A DNA stretch of 64,000 bases from Bacteroidales bacterium UBA5536 (GTDB lineage Bacteria; Bacteroidota; Bacteroidia; Bacteroidales; F082), in NCBI GenBank assembly GCA_002426795.1, contig DINQ01000020.1, forward strand, positions 195,017 through 259,016, read 5' to 3'. Positions within the stretch are counted from its first letter, which is position 1. Each line of letters starts with the position of its first letter. Under the pieces are notes generated by a model that searched no databases, was not told the origin of the DNA, and saw only the letters and a list, made by a program, of their open reading frames with translations. Positions 36,123 through 44,180 of the stretch are shown here, piece by piece. Made by a program: the position numbers and the translations under genes.

Positions 36123-37319
36123 TTAAATGGGAAGTTTAAAAGTTACCACTGTACCTTTTCCCACTTCGCTTTCGATGCCAATGGTACCCTCATGGGCTTC
36201 CACGATTTTTTTTACGATGGCAAGACCCAGGCCGGTAGATTTTTCGTTGGCTGTGGGTTTGACCGAAGTAGTTTTGTAAGGTTTGAAGATGTCAGACAAT
36301 TCTTCCTGCGGTATGCCAAGTCCATGGTCGATCACCTTCGTCACAATCTGACGGTCGCCGGAACTTACTTCTACCTTTATGACTTTTTCGGGCAGTGAAT
36401 ATTTTACGGCATTGGCTAGCAGATTGGTGATGACCTGTTCCATTTTATTCTTGTCGAACGAGAAAACCACATCAGAAAGATCACTTGTAAAATCGATGTG
36501 CTGCGATTTGCTTTCTGCCAGAATTTTGTTTTGTTGCACCACTTCTTTTACAAAATTGTGGTAATTGGCTTCGGTTTTTTTCAGTTCGAAGACACCTGCT
36601 TCAATTTTTGAGACATCCAGGATGTCGGAGATCAAAGCAAGGGCATACTCACAACGTTTCTTGATGAAATCGAGGTATTCCAGAATTTTTTCTTTTGGAA
36701 AATGATCGAATTCCTCGAACAAGAGTTCCGAGAATTGAAAAGCCGATCCAATGGGGCTGCGCAGGTCGTGGGCAACAATGCCGATGTATTTGTTTTTTTC
36801 AAGGTTGAGTTGCGTCAGCGTTTCGTTGAGCGCTTCGAGCTCTGCAGTTCTTTCTTTCACCTTCTTTTCGAGCGTGAGGTTCGATTCGCGGAGTGTTTCC
36901 ATCAACCTTTTGTTGTGGGTGATCAGCTCGTATTTTTCGAAGGCTTCTTTGATGGCAACTTCCAGTTCCAGGGGATTCCAGGGTTTGGTGATGTATCGAA
37001 ACACCTGCCCTTCGTTGATAGCGCCAATCACGGCTTCAATATCAGAATAACCTGTGAGGATGAGTTTTAAGGCGTCGGGGTATTTCGATTTGATTTTCGC
37101 AAAGAAATCAACACCTGTCAGGCCTGGCATGCGTTGGTCGGAAAGTACAACCTGTATGTTTTCAGTCTCAAGTATCGGGAAGGCATCGTTCGCACTTGTT
37201 GCCGTAAAAACATTGTACATGCCCCTGAATTGCCGTTTGAGCGAACGGGTAATTTCCGGTTCGTCGTCGATAACCAGTAAGTTATACATGTTGTTTTGGC
37301 TAGTACCGATTGTTTCCAT
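36123..37319 (-). CDS. Receiver-histidine kinase hybrid (REC-HisKA-HATPase), cytoplasmic
   Basis: 398 aa from ATG 37319, which begins one base after the stop of the preceding kinase gene; an internal Met at 37289 (MYNLLVIDDEPEI) is an alternative. An N-terminal receiver (LLVIDDEPEITRSL, phospho-Asp in VVLSDQRMPGLTG, Lys in YITKPW) is followed by a coiled coil. Then come HisKA with GIVAHDLRSPIGSAFQFSEL and a HATPase (NLLANAVKYSLPEK, DHGLGIP, STGLGLAIVKK). There are no TM segments. As the second kinase of the operon it probably accepts phosphate from the 37321 kinase on its receiver. Confidence 0.92.
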   Translation of the reverse strand: METIGTSQNNMYNLLVIDDEPEITRSLKRQFRGMYNVFTATSANDAFPILETENIQVVLSDQRMPGLTGVDFFAKIKSKYPDALKLILTGYSDIEAVIGAINEGQVFRYITKPWNPLELEVAIKEAFEKYELITHNKRLMETLRESNLTLEKKVKERTAELEALNETLTQLNLEKNKYIGIVAHDLRSPIGSAFQFSELLFEEFDHFPKEKILEYLDFIKKRCEYALALISDILDVSKIEAGVFELKKTEANYHNFVKEVVQQNKILAESKSQHIDFTSDLSDVVFSFDKNKMEQVITNLLANAVKYSLPEKVIKVEVSSGDRQIVTKVIDHGLGIPQEELSDIFKPYKTTSVKPTANEKSTGLGLAIVKKIVEAHEGTIGIESEVGKGTVVTFKLPI

Positions 37320-37320
37320 A

Positions 37321-38583
37321 TCAAATTGATTTTTTGAGCGAAATTTTAAAAGTTGCACCAGCCTGTGGTGCCGAAATTACTTCAATTTTACCTTGATGCA
37401 AATCTGTGATAATTTTATAAGTAATGCTCAGGCCCAGCCCGGTGCCGGAGCCAACGTCTTTGGTGGTGAAGAAGGGGTCGAAGATCTTTGTTTGGATTTC
37501 TTTTGGAATACCACAACCATTGTCGCTGATGGTGATCATAACTTCGTTGCCCAAATCTTCAACTTTGAGCTTGATTTTCCCGTTTTTTTCAACGGCCTGC
37601 GTGGCATTGATCAGCATGTTGAGCAGCGCCTGATTGAGCTGGCCCGGGTAGCAATCCATGTAGAGCATATTGGGCGCTTCCATCGAGAATTCGATGTTTT
37701 TTTTAGCCATTTCTGATTTGACGATGGTGAGCGTTGACGAAATATTTTCGATCAGGTCGATATATTTGATGTCGGACTCATCCAGTCTGGAGAATTTACG
37801 CAGGTCTTCAACAATTTTCTTCACCCTTTCGAGGCCGGATTTGGTTTCTTTAAACATCTCCGGAATATCATCGATCAGGTATTCGATATCCTTTTCCTGT
37901 TTGATTTGCTGCAACTTGCTGATCAGATTTTCATCTCCGGTTTGCTTAAGCAGGCCTGTGATCTCATGACAAGCTTCGATAAAATCGCCGGCAGCTCTTT
38001 CGAGCGAAAAGGTATTACTGTAAACATATGCAATGGGGTTGTTAATCTCATGTGCAATGCCTGCTACCATTTTTCCGAGCGAATTCATCTTTTCAGATTG
38101 CACCAGCATAGCCTGCGTTTCCTTCAGTTCGAGGAGGGTGGCTTCGAGTGTGCGCTTTTCGCGGATGAGCTGACGCTGGAGGTTGTTGATTTCCTGGTTG
38201 AGGGCACTCATGTGGTGGTTGGCCTCGAAGAGTTCTGCAATATTGGCCTCGGCAAAAATAAGTAGTTGGTTGTCCTTTTTATAGACCTGTCCATCAAGGG
38301 CATAGCTGATGTCAAAGCCATTTCCGATGGTCATGATGCCTTCAAAAATGCGTCCTTCACCTGTTGTGGCTGCCAGTTCATCGAGGGTAGGATTTACAAA
38401 CCTATTGGGTTTTTCAGTGGCATTTTCACCTGTATTCAGAAAAATCCGCATGGCGTTATTCGTCCACACCGCTGCAGCGTCCGCACCGAAAACCCCGATG
38501 GCCGCTGATTGGGATGCTTCGAGCAAGGCCGGAAGCATATCCGCAAGATAGGGATTGATATTTGATTCTGGACTAAACATCAT
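37321..38583 (-). CDS. Cytoplasmic histidine kinase with N-terminal PAS-like domain
   Basis: 420 aa, no signal peptide or TM. Residues about 15-135 form a PAS-like sensor (QSAAIGVFGADAAAVWTNNA). A coiled coil of about 45 residues leads to a HisKA of the four-helix type with phospho-His in GIAHEINNPIAYVYSN. The HATPase has NMLINATQAV, DNGCGIP and GSGTGLGLSITYK. The HEINNP kinase class normally autophosphorylates and passes phosphate to a receiver; here a receiver-kinase gene follows immediately. It stands 5 bp after the 154-aa gene. Confidence 0.92.
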   Translation of the reverse strand: MMFSPESNINPYLADMLPALLEASQSAAIGVFGADAAAVWTNNAMRIFLNTGENATEKPNRFVNPTLDELAATTGEGRIFEGIMTIGNGFDISYALDGQVYKKDNQLLIFAEANIAELFEANHHMSALNQEINNLQRQLIREKRTLEATLLELKETQAMLVQSEKMNSLGKMVAGIAHEINNPIAYVYSNTFSLERAAGDFIEACHEITGLLKQTGDENLISKLQQIKQEKDIEYLIDDIPEMFKETKSGLERVKKIVEDLRKFSRLDESDIKYIDLIENISSTLTIVKSEMAKKNIEFSMEAPNMLYMDCYPGQLNQALLNMLINATQAVEKNGKIKLKVEDLGNEVMITISDNGCGIPKEIQTKIFDPFFTTKDVGSGTGLGLSITYKIITDLHQGKIEVISAPQAGATFKISLKKSI

Positions 38584-38588
38584 GGGTG

Positions 38589-39053
38589 TTATACGTGTTC
38601 CGAATAACCTTTTTCGAGATTTTCTTCAGCCAGCTTGTTGAAATGTGGGATGTTGATCTGCATCCAGTAATAGAAGGGATAAATTTGCTGATAGCATTCA
38701 TCCGATAGTTCTTTGCGGTAGATTTCGATCCAGGCATTCATTTGTGCGGCCCAGTAGGTTGAGCTGAAATTGCGCGACCTGTAGGCCCTGAAGACCCACA
38801 GGATGGTATCAACCAAAACTTCCGGAGATTTTTCGGCAAAAATGGATTCCATGAAGCGGATGTGGTTGGCATGATTGTCCTTCATCATGGCCAGGTTGTG
38901 TGGGCCGATCATTTCCTGAAGGTCTTGTCGGACTTCCATTTTTTGGTTCATCAGGTCAACCAGACGGTCTTTTATCTGTGCGAAAGTATCCAGACATGGT
39001 TTTTTCACTTGAGGCAAGGCTTTTGCTGTCGCAATCAAATTTTCTCGGGTCAT
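38589..39053 (-). CDS. Small helical protein of unknown function in the B12-sensor operon
   Basis: 154 aa, all-helical by pattern, soluble. It carries a cluster of aromatic and His residues (IGPHNLAMMKDNHANHIRF, SSTYWAAQMNAWIEIY, YPFYYWMQINIPHF) that could hold a cofactor or form a buried bundle. I recognise no family; it is not an Hpt domain, as there is no HxxKG motif. Gaps of 10 bp to the cobalamin-binding gene and 5 bp to the kinase gene make it an integral operon member, plausibly linking sensor and kinase. Confidence 0.75.
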   Translation of the reverse strand: MTRENLIATAKALPQVKKPCLDTFAQIKDRLVDLMNQKMEVRQDLQEMIGPHNLAMMKDNHANHIRFMESIFAEKSPEVLVDTILWVFRAYRSRNFSSTYWAAQMNAWIEIYRKELSDECYQQIYPFYYWMQINIPHFNKLAEENLEKGYSEHV

Positions 39054-39063
39054 GGTTCTGGTT

Positions 39064-39723
39064 TTATGCGGTTTGGTTGTTCCACGATTTGATCAGCTGG
39101 TCGAGGGCATACAAATCGGGGATATAAAGTACATGGTCAAAACGGTCGATCTGCTGTTGCTTCATGCGCGAAAAGGCCTGGCCACCAATCAGTATCAGTA
39201 AATCGGGGAATGCTTCTCTGATCTGGAAAAGCATCTCCAGGAATGAGGCATAGTTGAAGAAGACACTCAACGATATTGCCAGCACATCGGGTTTGGTTTC
39301 GTGCATAAAGCGGATCAGTTCAGTTGTGGGGACGCCTGTGCCCAGGAAATAACTTTCCCAGCCGTTCATCTCAAACACATCGGCTACCATTTTTACGCCA
39401 ACCTGATGCTTTTCGTGTTCAACACAGGCAACGACCACTTTTTTTTGAAGGGGTTTGCTGAAGCTGATGTCGGCATAAAGCTCATTCAGAATACCTTCGG
39501 TGATGGCTGTCGCCATGTGCTCGGTGGCCACACTGATTTTGTTTGTTTCCCAAAGACGGCCAACCTCATAAAGCGCAGATTTGAAGATGTTTTCATATAA
39601 ATCCATGACAGCATGGCCTGACTCGAGGTACATCGTAGCCAGCTTCGAACAAGCTCTGCGGTCGCCTTTGATCAGGTGGTTCATGAAATCCTGAACAAGC
39701 GGTTGGGTATTGGTTTGGGTCAT
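39064..39723 (-). CDS. Stand-alone cobalamin-binding sensor (CarH/LitR-type photosensory module, no DNA-binding domain)
   Basis: 219 aa. Residues about 8-85 form the four-helix cobalamin cap, with Trp58 and Glu68-His69 in exactly the W-x9-EH arrangement that marks adenosylcobalamin photosensors of the CarH group. Residues about 93-215 are the Rossmann B12-binding domain with ExHxxG (EKHQVG, His106 as lower cobalt ligand), FLGTGVPTTEL and LILIGGQAFS. The MerR-type HTH of CarH is absent; the protein starts at the helical bundle. It heads an operon with two kinases, so its output is presumably protein-protein signalling. Family membership is strongly supported by motif; light sensing is inference. 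Confidence 0.9.
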   Translation of the reverse strand: MTQTNTQPLVQDFMNHLIKGDRRACSKLATMYLESGHAVMDLYENIFKSALYEVGRLWETNKISVATEHMATAITEGILNELYADISFSKPLQKKVVVACVEHEKHQVGVKMVADVFEMNGWESYFLGTGVPTTELIRFMHETKPDVLAISLSVFFNYASFLEMLFQIREAFPDLLILIGGQAFSRMKQQQIDRFDHVLYIPDLYALDQLIKSWNNQTA

Positions 39724-39923
39724 TCAAATAACTGATAAGGGAGCTGTGCCTCACAAAGATACGCAGAAAACGCCAAAAAGCAAGGATTTTCATTACAGTA
39801 ATCAGGCATGACATATGTATTGATTTGAACAGGTTTAAAATCAGCTGTTTAACAAGGGGTAGTTCGTCTGGGTATAGGTTTTTTGCCCGAGTTTGGGCTT
39901 TGTTTCTGCGCGAAGAGGGCACG

Positions 39924-39957
39924 AAAAAACCTCCATCATCAGCGACAATGGAGGTTT
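39924..39957 (-). terminator. Rho-independent terminator of trxB
   Basis: Ten-base perfect stem AAACCTCCAT / ATGGAGGTTT followed on the minus strand by a T run, 22 bp after the trxB stop. The remainder of the gap 39,724-39,978 holds nothing else recognisable except, presumably, the B12-operon promoter. Confidence 0.85.
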
Positions 39958-39978
39958 ATGTTCTGTGGAGGGTAACCG

Positions 39979-40935
39979 TTAATCTTCGAGCGAGGCCATA
40001 AAGCGCTCTGCTTCCAGGGCTGCCATGCAACCTGTTCCGGCTGCTGTTACGGCCTGGCGGAATACCTTGTCCTGTACATCGCCGCAGGCAAAAATGCCCG
40101 GGATGTTGGTGGCTGTTGAATCGGGTTTGGTTTTGATGTAACCCGTTTCGTCCATATCGATCACGCCGGCAAACAGGTCGCTGTTGGGTTTATGGCCGAT
40201 GGCAACAAAGAAACCTTCGATATCGATGGTGCGTTCTTCGTGTGTCTTGTTGTTGACCAGCACAGCCCCTTTCAATGATTTCATGAAAGCCTGTTCTTCG
40301 CCGAAAAGCTCTTTGGTTTCGTGGTTCCAGAGTACTTCGATATTGGGTGTGTTGAGCACGCGTTTTTGCATGGCTTTTGAGGCGCGCAGCTCGTCGCGGC
40401 GCACAATCAGGTACACCTTGCGGCACAGTTTGGCCAGGTAGGTAGCTTCTTCGGCTGCTGTATCGCCCCCGCCGACTACGGCTACATCTTTGCCTTTGTA
40501 GAAAAAGCCGTCGCAGGTGGCACAGGCCGAAACGCCGCCACCCTTGAACTTCTCTTCAGAAGGCAGACCCAGGTATTTGGCAGTGGCACCGGTAGCGATG
40601 ATGATGGTTTCGGCCAGCATTTCGTTGCCGTCTTCGTCTTTCACTCTGAACGGACGGGCGGTAGTATCCACTTCGGTGATCATGCCCCAGCGTGTATCAG
40701 TGCCAAAGCGTTCGGCCTGCTTTTTCAGTTGTTCCATCATCTCGGGACCAGTGACGCCCTCGGGATAGCCCGGAAAGTTTTCGACTTCGGTTGTTGTGGT
40801 TAGCTGGCCACCGGGCTGGATGCCCTGGTAGATGACGGGTTTCAGGTCGGCACGGGCAGCGTAGACAGCGGCAGTGTAGCCGGCAGGACCCGATCCGATG
40901 ATCAAACATTCGATATGCTCTGGATTGTTACTCAT
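39979..40935 (-). CDS. trxB: Thioredoxin-disulfide reductase
   Basis: 318 aa. A flavoprotein that passes electrons from NADPH to thioredoxin in the cytoplasm. FAD-binding IIGSGPAGYTAAVYAARA, the redox-active SACATCDGFFYKG (CxxC), the NADPH-binding VVGGGDTAAEEATYLAKL, and the C-terminal GIFACGDVQDKVFRQAVTAAGTG are all intact. Higher GC and G-rich codons than its neighbours suggest strong or old codon selection. Terminator directly downstream; single gene. Confidence 0.97.
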   Translation of the reverse strand: MSNNPEHIECLIIGSGPAGYTAAVYAARADLKPVIYQGIQPGGQLTTTTEVENFPGYPEGVTGPEMMEQLKKQAERFGTDTRWGMITEVDTTARPFRVKDEDGNEMLAETIIIATGATAKYLGLPSEEKFKGGGVSACATCDGFFYKGKDVAVVGGGDTAAEEATYLAKLCRKVYLIVRRDELRASKAMQKRVLNTPNIEVLWNHETKELFGEEQAFMKSLKGAVLVNNKTHEERTIDIEGFFVAIGHKPNSDLFAGVIDMDETGYIKTKPDSTATNIPGIFACGDVQDKVFRQAVTAAGTGCMAALEAERFMASLED

Positions 40936-41123
40936 GATAAAAAGATTAAATATTTTTGATTAGATGATCGAAAATGGTGCCATTTGGGTTTTTCTGCTTG
41001 CGAAATTAGTGAATCAGCCTGATTAAGACAAGAGCAACTGACAGAATGACGCATGGGGCGCTGGTGATATTTATGCGATTTAAAAAAGGTGATGAAATGT
41101 CATGACACGAAAGCAGAAAATGT

Positions 41124-41156
41124 TTTGTACATATTGGTGATGTTTTGTTATCTTTG
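41124..41156 (+). promoter_or_regulatory. Promoter of tRNA-Pro
   Basis: TTTG (41124-41127) and TATCTTTG (41149-41156), both perfect, with a 21-bp spacer; the tRNA begins 17 bp later. This is one of the two clearest Bacteroidota-type promoters in the window. Confidence 0.75.
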
Positions 41157-41173
41157 CAGCGCAAAAAAGCAAT

Positions 41174-41247
41174 CGGGGCGTGGTGCAGTTGGCTAGCATT
41201 CTTGCATGGGGTGCAAGCGGTCGCCCGTTCGAGTCGGGCCGCTCCGA
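41174..41247 (+). tRNA. tRNA-Pro (anticodon GGG)
   Basis: 74 bases. The acceptor arm CGGGGCG / CGCTCCG pairs fully (one G-U), with the C1-G72 pair typical of tRNA-Pro. The D arm is GTGCAGTTGGCTAGCA, the anticodon arm CTTGC-ATGGGGT-GCAAG with GGG at 34-36, and the T arm CCCG-TTCGAGT-CGGG. Discriminator A; CCA is not encoded. Confidence 0.95.
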
Positions 41248-41262
41248 CGATTTGTCAATGAG

Positions 41263-41295
41263 GCGCTTAGGTGAAAACACTTAAGCGCTTTTTTT
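41263..41295 (+). terminator. Rho-independent terminator of tRNA-Pro
   Basis: Eleven-base stem GCGCTTAGGTG / CACTTAAGCGC (one G-U) followed by seven T. Confidence 0.88.
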
Positions 41296-41361
41296 GTTGT
41301 TGGTTCTGTTGGTACCTCATTGACTCCCAATTGGCTGAAGGCACCGGACAGGTACTTTAGG

Positions 41362-41628
41362 GCATCAGACAATGATTTGAAGACATCAGACAATGATTTG
41401 AAGGCATCAGACAACGATTTGAAGACATCAGACAACGATTTGATGACAGCAGACAACGATTTGAAGACATCAGACGATGATTTGAAGACATCAGACAACG
41501 ACTTGAAGACATCAGACAACGACTTGAAGACATCAGACAATGAATTGAAGACATCAGACGATGACTTGAAGGCATCAGACAACGACTTGAAGGCATCGGA
41601 CAACGATTTGAAGGCATCAGACGCCTGA
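41362..41628 (+). repeat. 21-bp tandem repeat, 12 full units plus a partial
   Basis: Units of the type GCATCAGACAACGATTTGAAG, with substitutions mainly at the first base (G/A) and in AA[CT]GA[CT]T; there are no spacers and no length changes. Because the period is a multiple of three, both strands stay open. The plus strand from ATG 41320 would give (K-T/A-S-D-N-D-L)n; the minus strand from 41603 would give (F-K-S-L-S-D-V)n, a heptad pattern able to form a coiled coil. Neither has a convincing promoter or RBS, so coding status is open. It starts 66 bp after the tRNA terminator. Confidence 0.9.
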
Positions 41629-41679
41629 ATGAAGGTTTGCGCTGCCTTTAGGTTTTTCTATTGCAAGACGCACAGGTTT

Positions 41680-41771
41680 TTTCTTATGTCCTTTGACGGG
41701 GCAAAGGATCAAACCCTTTGCATGTTAATTGCCCCCAAACCCCCACGAGTGGGGGCTTTTGGTGCTTCCTT
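41680..41771 (+). repeat. Noncoding hairpin repeats (copies of elements that recur near 45,600 and 46,050)
   Basis: TATGTCCTTTGACGGGGCAA and AAACCCTTTGC (41,683-41,721) recur at 46,052 and 46,420. CCCCCAC/GTGGGGG followed by CTTTTGG (41,740-41,760) is a terminator-like hairpin with a relative at 45,637. No open frame of note. Confidence 0.6.
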
Positions 41772-41880
41772 GGGAAGATAATTTTGGAGGGATAAACGCC
41801 TGGAAGATTATCTGATGAATACTGATTCCACGAGCCGTGAAGCGGAGTGGCGGTCGCCCCGAAGTGTCGGGACTAAAGCG
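41772..41880 (+). repeat. Dispersed noncoding repeat M, copy 1
   Basis: About 109 bp starting GGGAAGATAATTTTGGAGGG, with core GATAAACGCCTGGAAGATTA and ending CGAAGTGTCGGGACTAAAGCG. The same element occurs at 45,900-46,030 and 46,741-46,849. Copy 1 is the most diverged; it is abutted directly by the IS256 end at 41,880. Confidence 0.75.
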
Positions 41881-41953
41881 GGTCTGTTTAATTAACTGTG
41901 TCAACCAATAATTTTTGGGTCTGTTTAATTAACTGTGTCAACCAATAATTTTT
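41880..41953 (+). repeat. 37-bp tandem duplication of an IS end
   Basis: Two exact 37-base copies (41,880-41,916 and 41,917-41,953), each starting GGGTCTGTTTAATTAACTGT. The start looks like the terminal inverted repeat of a Bacteroidota IS256-family element whose transposase gene follows. Confidence 0.8.
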
Positions 41954-42002
41954 CTTTTTCAAAGCCCTCCACCAATTGACAGGGTTTTGGAAAAGAAAAA
42001 TT

Positions 42003-42955
42003 TCATCTTGTAAATCGTTCATCAAATATAATGTTAAATTGTGATTGAATTGTCCTCCAGGCAAATATTGGTAATTGCCAGTTATCCGAAACAAACTGTT
42101 TCTGAATCAGATAAAGCAATTTCATTAGCGCCATGTCACTACTGAACAACCGTTTGGATTTTGTTACTTTCCTCAACCTGCCATGGAAATTCTCAATGAT
42201 ATTGGTCGTGTATATGAGCTTCCTGATCTCTGGTGGGTATTTGTAATAGTTTGTGAGTAGTTCCCAATTTTCACGCCAGCTTTTAGCAGCATAAGGATAT
42301 TTTGATTCCCATTTCGTACAAAACTCTTCTAATGCCTGTTGTGAGGCTTCTCGATTTGGAGCTTTGTATATCTGTTTCATGTCACTCATTACTGCCTTGC
42401 TTTCTTTGTAGGGCACAAATCGCATCGTATTACGAACCTGGTGTATTACACAAAGCTGCACATCTGTGCTTGGAAAACTGGCTTCTACTGCCTCTGAAAA
42501 TCCTTTTAGGTTATCGATACTGGCAATGAATATGTCATCTACTCCACGAGCTTTAAGATCAGTTAAGACCCCCAACCAAAAACTGGCTCCTTCTGATTGT
42601 CCCAAATACATGCCCAGTATATCTTTAAAGCCTTCCCGGTTTACCCCTATTACGCAATAAACTGCTTTACTGATAATTCTGCTATCTTGTTTTACCTTAA
42701 AGTGAATGGCATCCATCCATACCATGGGATAAACAGATTCTAACGGTCTCTGCTGCCATTGCCGTACATCTTCGATTACCCTGTCCGTAACTGCTGTCAA
42801 TGTTGATTCGGATGTCTCAAGCCCATACATCTCTAACAGATGCTTGCGGATATCACTGTAACTCAATCCCAGCCCATACATTGAAATGATTTTTCGGTCA
42901 AGTTCTTCGTTAAGTACACGTTGCCGTTTCCTTACTATCTGTGGCTCAATTTTGT
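42003..42955 (-). pseudogene. IS256-family transposase, 5'-truncated
   Basis: About 315 residues remain of roughly 400. The reading frame begins in the conserved IEPQIVRKRQ segment, continues through RKIISMYGLGLSYSDIRKHL and the DDE domain (VWMDAIHFKVKQ first Asp; IASIDNLKGF second Asp; catalytic Glu in TNIIENFHGRLRKVTKSK). The final TIQSQFNIIFDERF is intact. Upstream of about 42,955 the frame enters RelA sequence and stops within ten codons. All three catalytic residues survive, but without the N-terminal DNA-binding region the protein should be inactive. Confidence 0.85.
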
Positions 42956-43742
42956 TGTTACTGACAGAGCAAGATCAAAGATCAAGCGGTTTTTGAGGGA
43001 GGAAGAACTGAAAGAAGCTGAAATTGGTAAGGCAATGTTGTTCAGAAAGTTGAAGAACTGGAAATTTTCTAATGTGGATGAAATTGTTAATAATCTCGTA
43101 AAACATTATAAAACAGCTTCTTCTATTGAATTATATCATGACATTGCTGCCGATAAAATTGACCTTATCGAAGTGAAGAAGTTTTTGCAGGCTGAAGTTG
43201 TACAGCCAGTGAAAACGGAAGAGGAATTGTCTGAGCGACTTCTTGAGGAATCAAAGAAGCATTCAGCAAAGCAACACAAAGATGACTATTTGGTTATTGA
43301 TGAATCGATAAGTAATGTTAACTACAGATTGGCAAAGTGTTGCAATCCCATTCCGGGAGATCAGGTTTTTGGATTTGTAACCATAGGAGGCAGTGTTACC
43401 ATTCATCGCTCAGGCTGTCCGAACGCCCGCAGGCTTAAATCAAATTATCCTTATCGTATTATGCAGGTCCGCTGGAAAGATTCGATAGACAGCCCTGGTT
43501 TTCAAACTGCTTTGCGCATAGGTGGAAAAGACACGCTGGGATTGGTTGGTGAGATCACGCAGGTAATCAGCAATGATATGAAAGTGAATATGCGCAGTAT
43601 TTCTTTTGATACAAGAGATGGCAAGTTTGATGGCCGACTTGTGCTACAAATAAAAGATACTGAACATCTTGAACAGCTCATTTACCGACTGGGTAAAATC
43701 ACTGGCATTGAAAAAATTCAACGGATTGATCAATTTAAATAA
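42942..43742 (+). pseudogene. RelA/SpoT C-terminal fragment (5'-truncated (p)ppGpp synthase/hydrolase)
   Basis: About 266 residues. It begins inside the segment after the TGS domain (WLNFVVTDRARSKIKRFL), continues through the helical domain and the zinc-finger/CC region (YRLAKCCNPIPGDQVFGFVT, HRSGCPNARRL), and ends in an ACT domain (GLVGEITQVISNDMKVNMRS). The HD hydrolase, synthetase and TGS domains are missing, replaced by the IS256 fragment on the opposite strand. A TTG at 42,921 could restart translation, giving a regulatory-domain-only protein, but this is most simply a broken gene, or an assembly join at a repeated IS. Confidence 0.85.
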
Positions 43743-43748
43743 GAAACA

Positions 43749-43916
43749 ATGATTATTCAGCTTCTAATATTTTCGCTGTTATTTTTTGGCTTAGCCATTT
43801 GGTTCTTTGTTAAAAAGAAAAAAGCGCTGGGTATAACATTCAGTGCCATAGGTATAATGGTACTGTTGTTGTTTTTTGTGGTAAGATACCTCTATCCCGA
43901 TTCCGTGCCGTTTTAG
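43749..43916 (+). CDS. Small two-helix membrane protein
   Basis: 55 aa, starting 6 bp after the RelA-fragment stop. Two hydrophobic helices (IIQLLIFSLLFFGLAIWFFV; LGITFSAIGIMVLLLFFVV) are separated by the basic loop KKKKA, with a short YLYPDSVPF tail. Probably an ancient operon partner of the relA/spoT gene. No family recognised. Confidence 0.55.
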   Translation: MIIQLLIFSLLFFGLAIWFFVKKKKALGITFSAIGIMVLLLFFVVRYLYPDSVPF

Positions 43917-43940
43917 TATTGTGCTGAATACCTTTTTTTT
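43916..43940 (+). terminator. Weak rho-independent terminator after the relA-fragment operon
   Basis: Five-base stem GTATT / AATAC with a six-base loop, then eight T. It overlaps the stop codon of the small ORF. Confidence 0.4.
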
Positions 43941-44180
43941 CTTATGCCATGTGGGAATTTACGAAAATTGATTATTTTCGAAGCTTAAGACTAATGCATG
44001 AAACCAAAAGCAAGTTTTCTACGGACACCGATTGCACTTCGGCAGGCTCAGCCCTGGCAAATCGGCGCCAGCCTTTAAAAAATAAAGTTTGTATATTAAG
44101 GGTGCAATTAAAAATGATTTATTAAATGGATAACTTAATAATGCATAAAACTTGGCAACCATTTTAATACCATATCTGAT

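Larger units (their letters stand above)
41880..42955 (-). mobile_element. Truncated IS256-family insertion sequence
   Basis: The transposase end is at 42,003 and the distal terminal repeat at 41,917 (duplicated at 41,880). The other end is missing: the transposase frame runs into RelA/SpoT sequence at about 42,942-42,955, so the promoter-side IS end and the first quarter of the transposase are lost. Confidence 0.8.

Noticed and set aside
41362..41628. CRISPR-like array
   Set aside because: The 21-bp units are directly abutting with no unique spacers, and no cas genes are in the window.
41888..42094. Small separate gene inside the IS end on the minus strand
   Set aside because: It is an alternative frame of the transposase tail and terminal repeat, with no family match.
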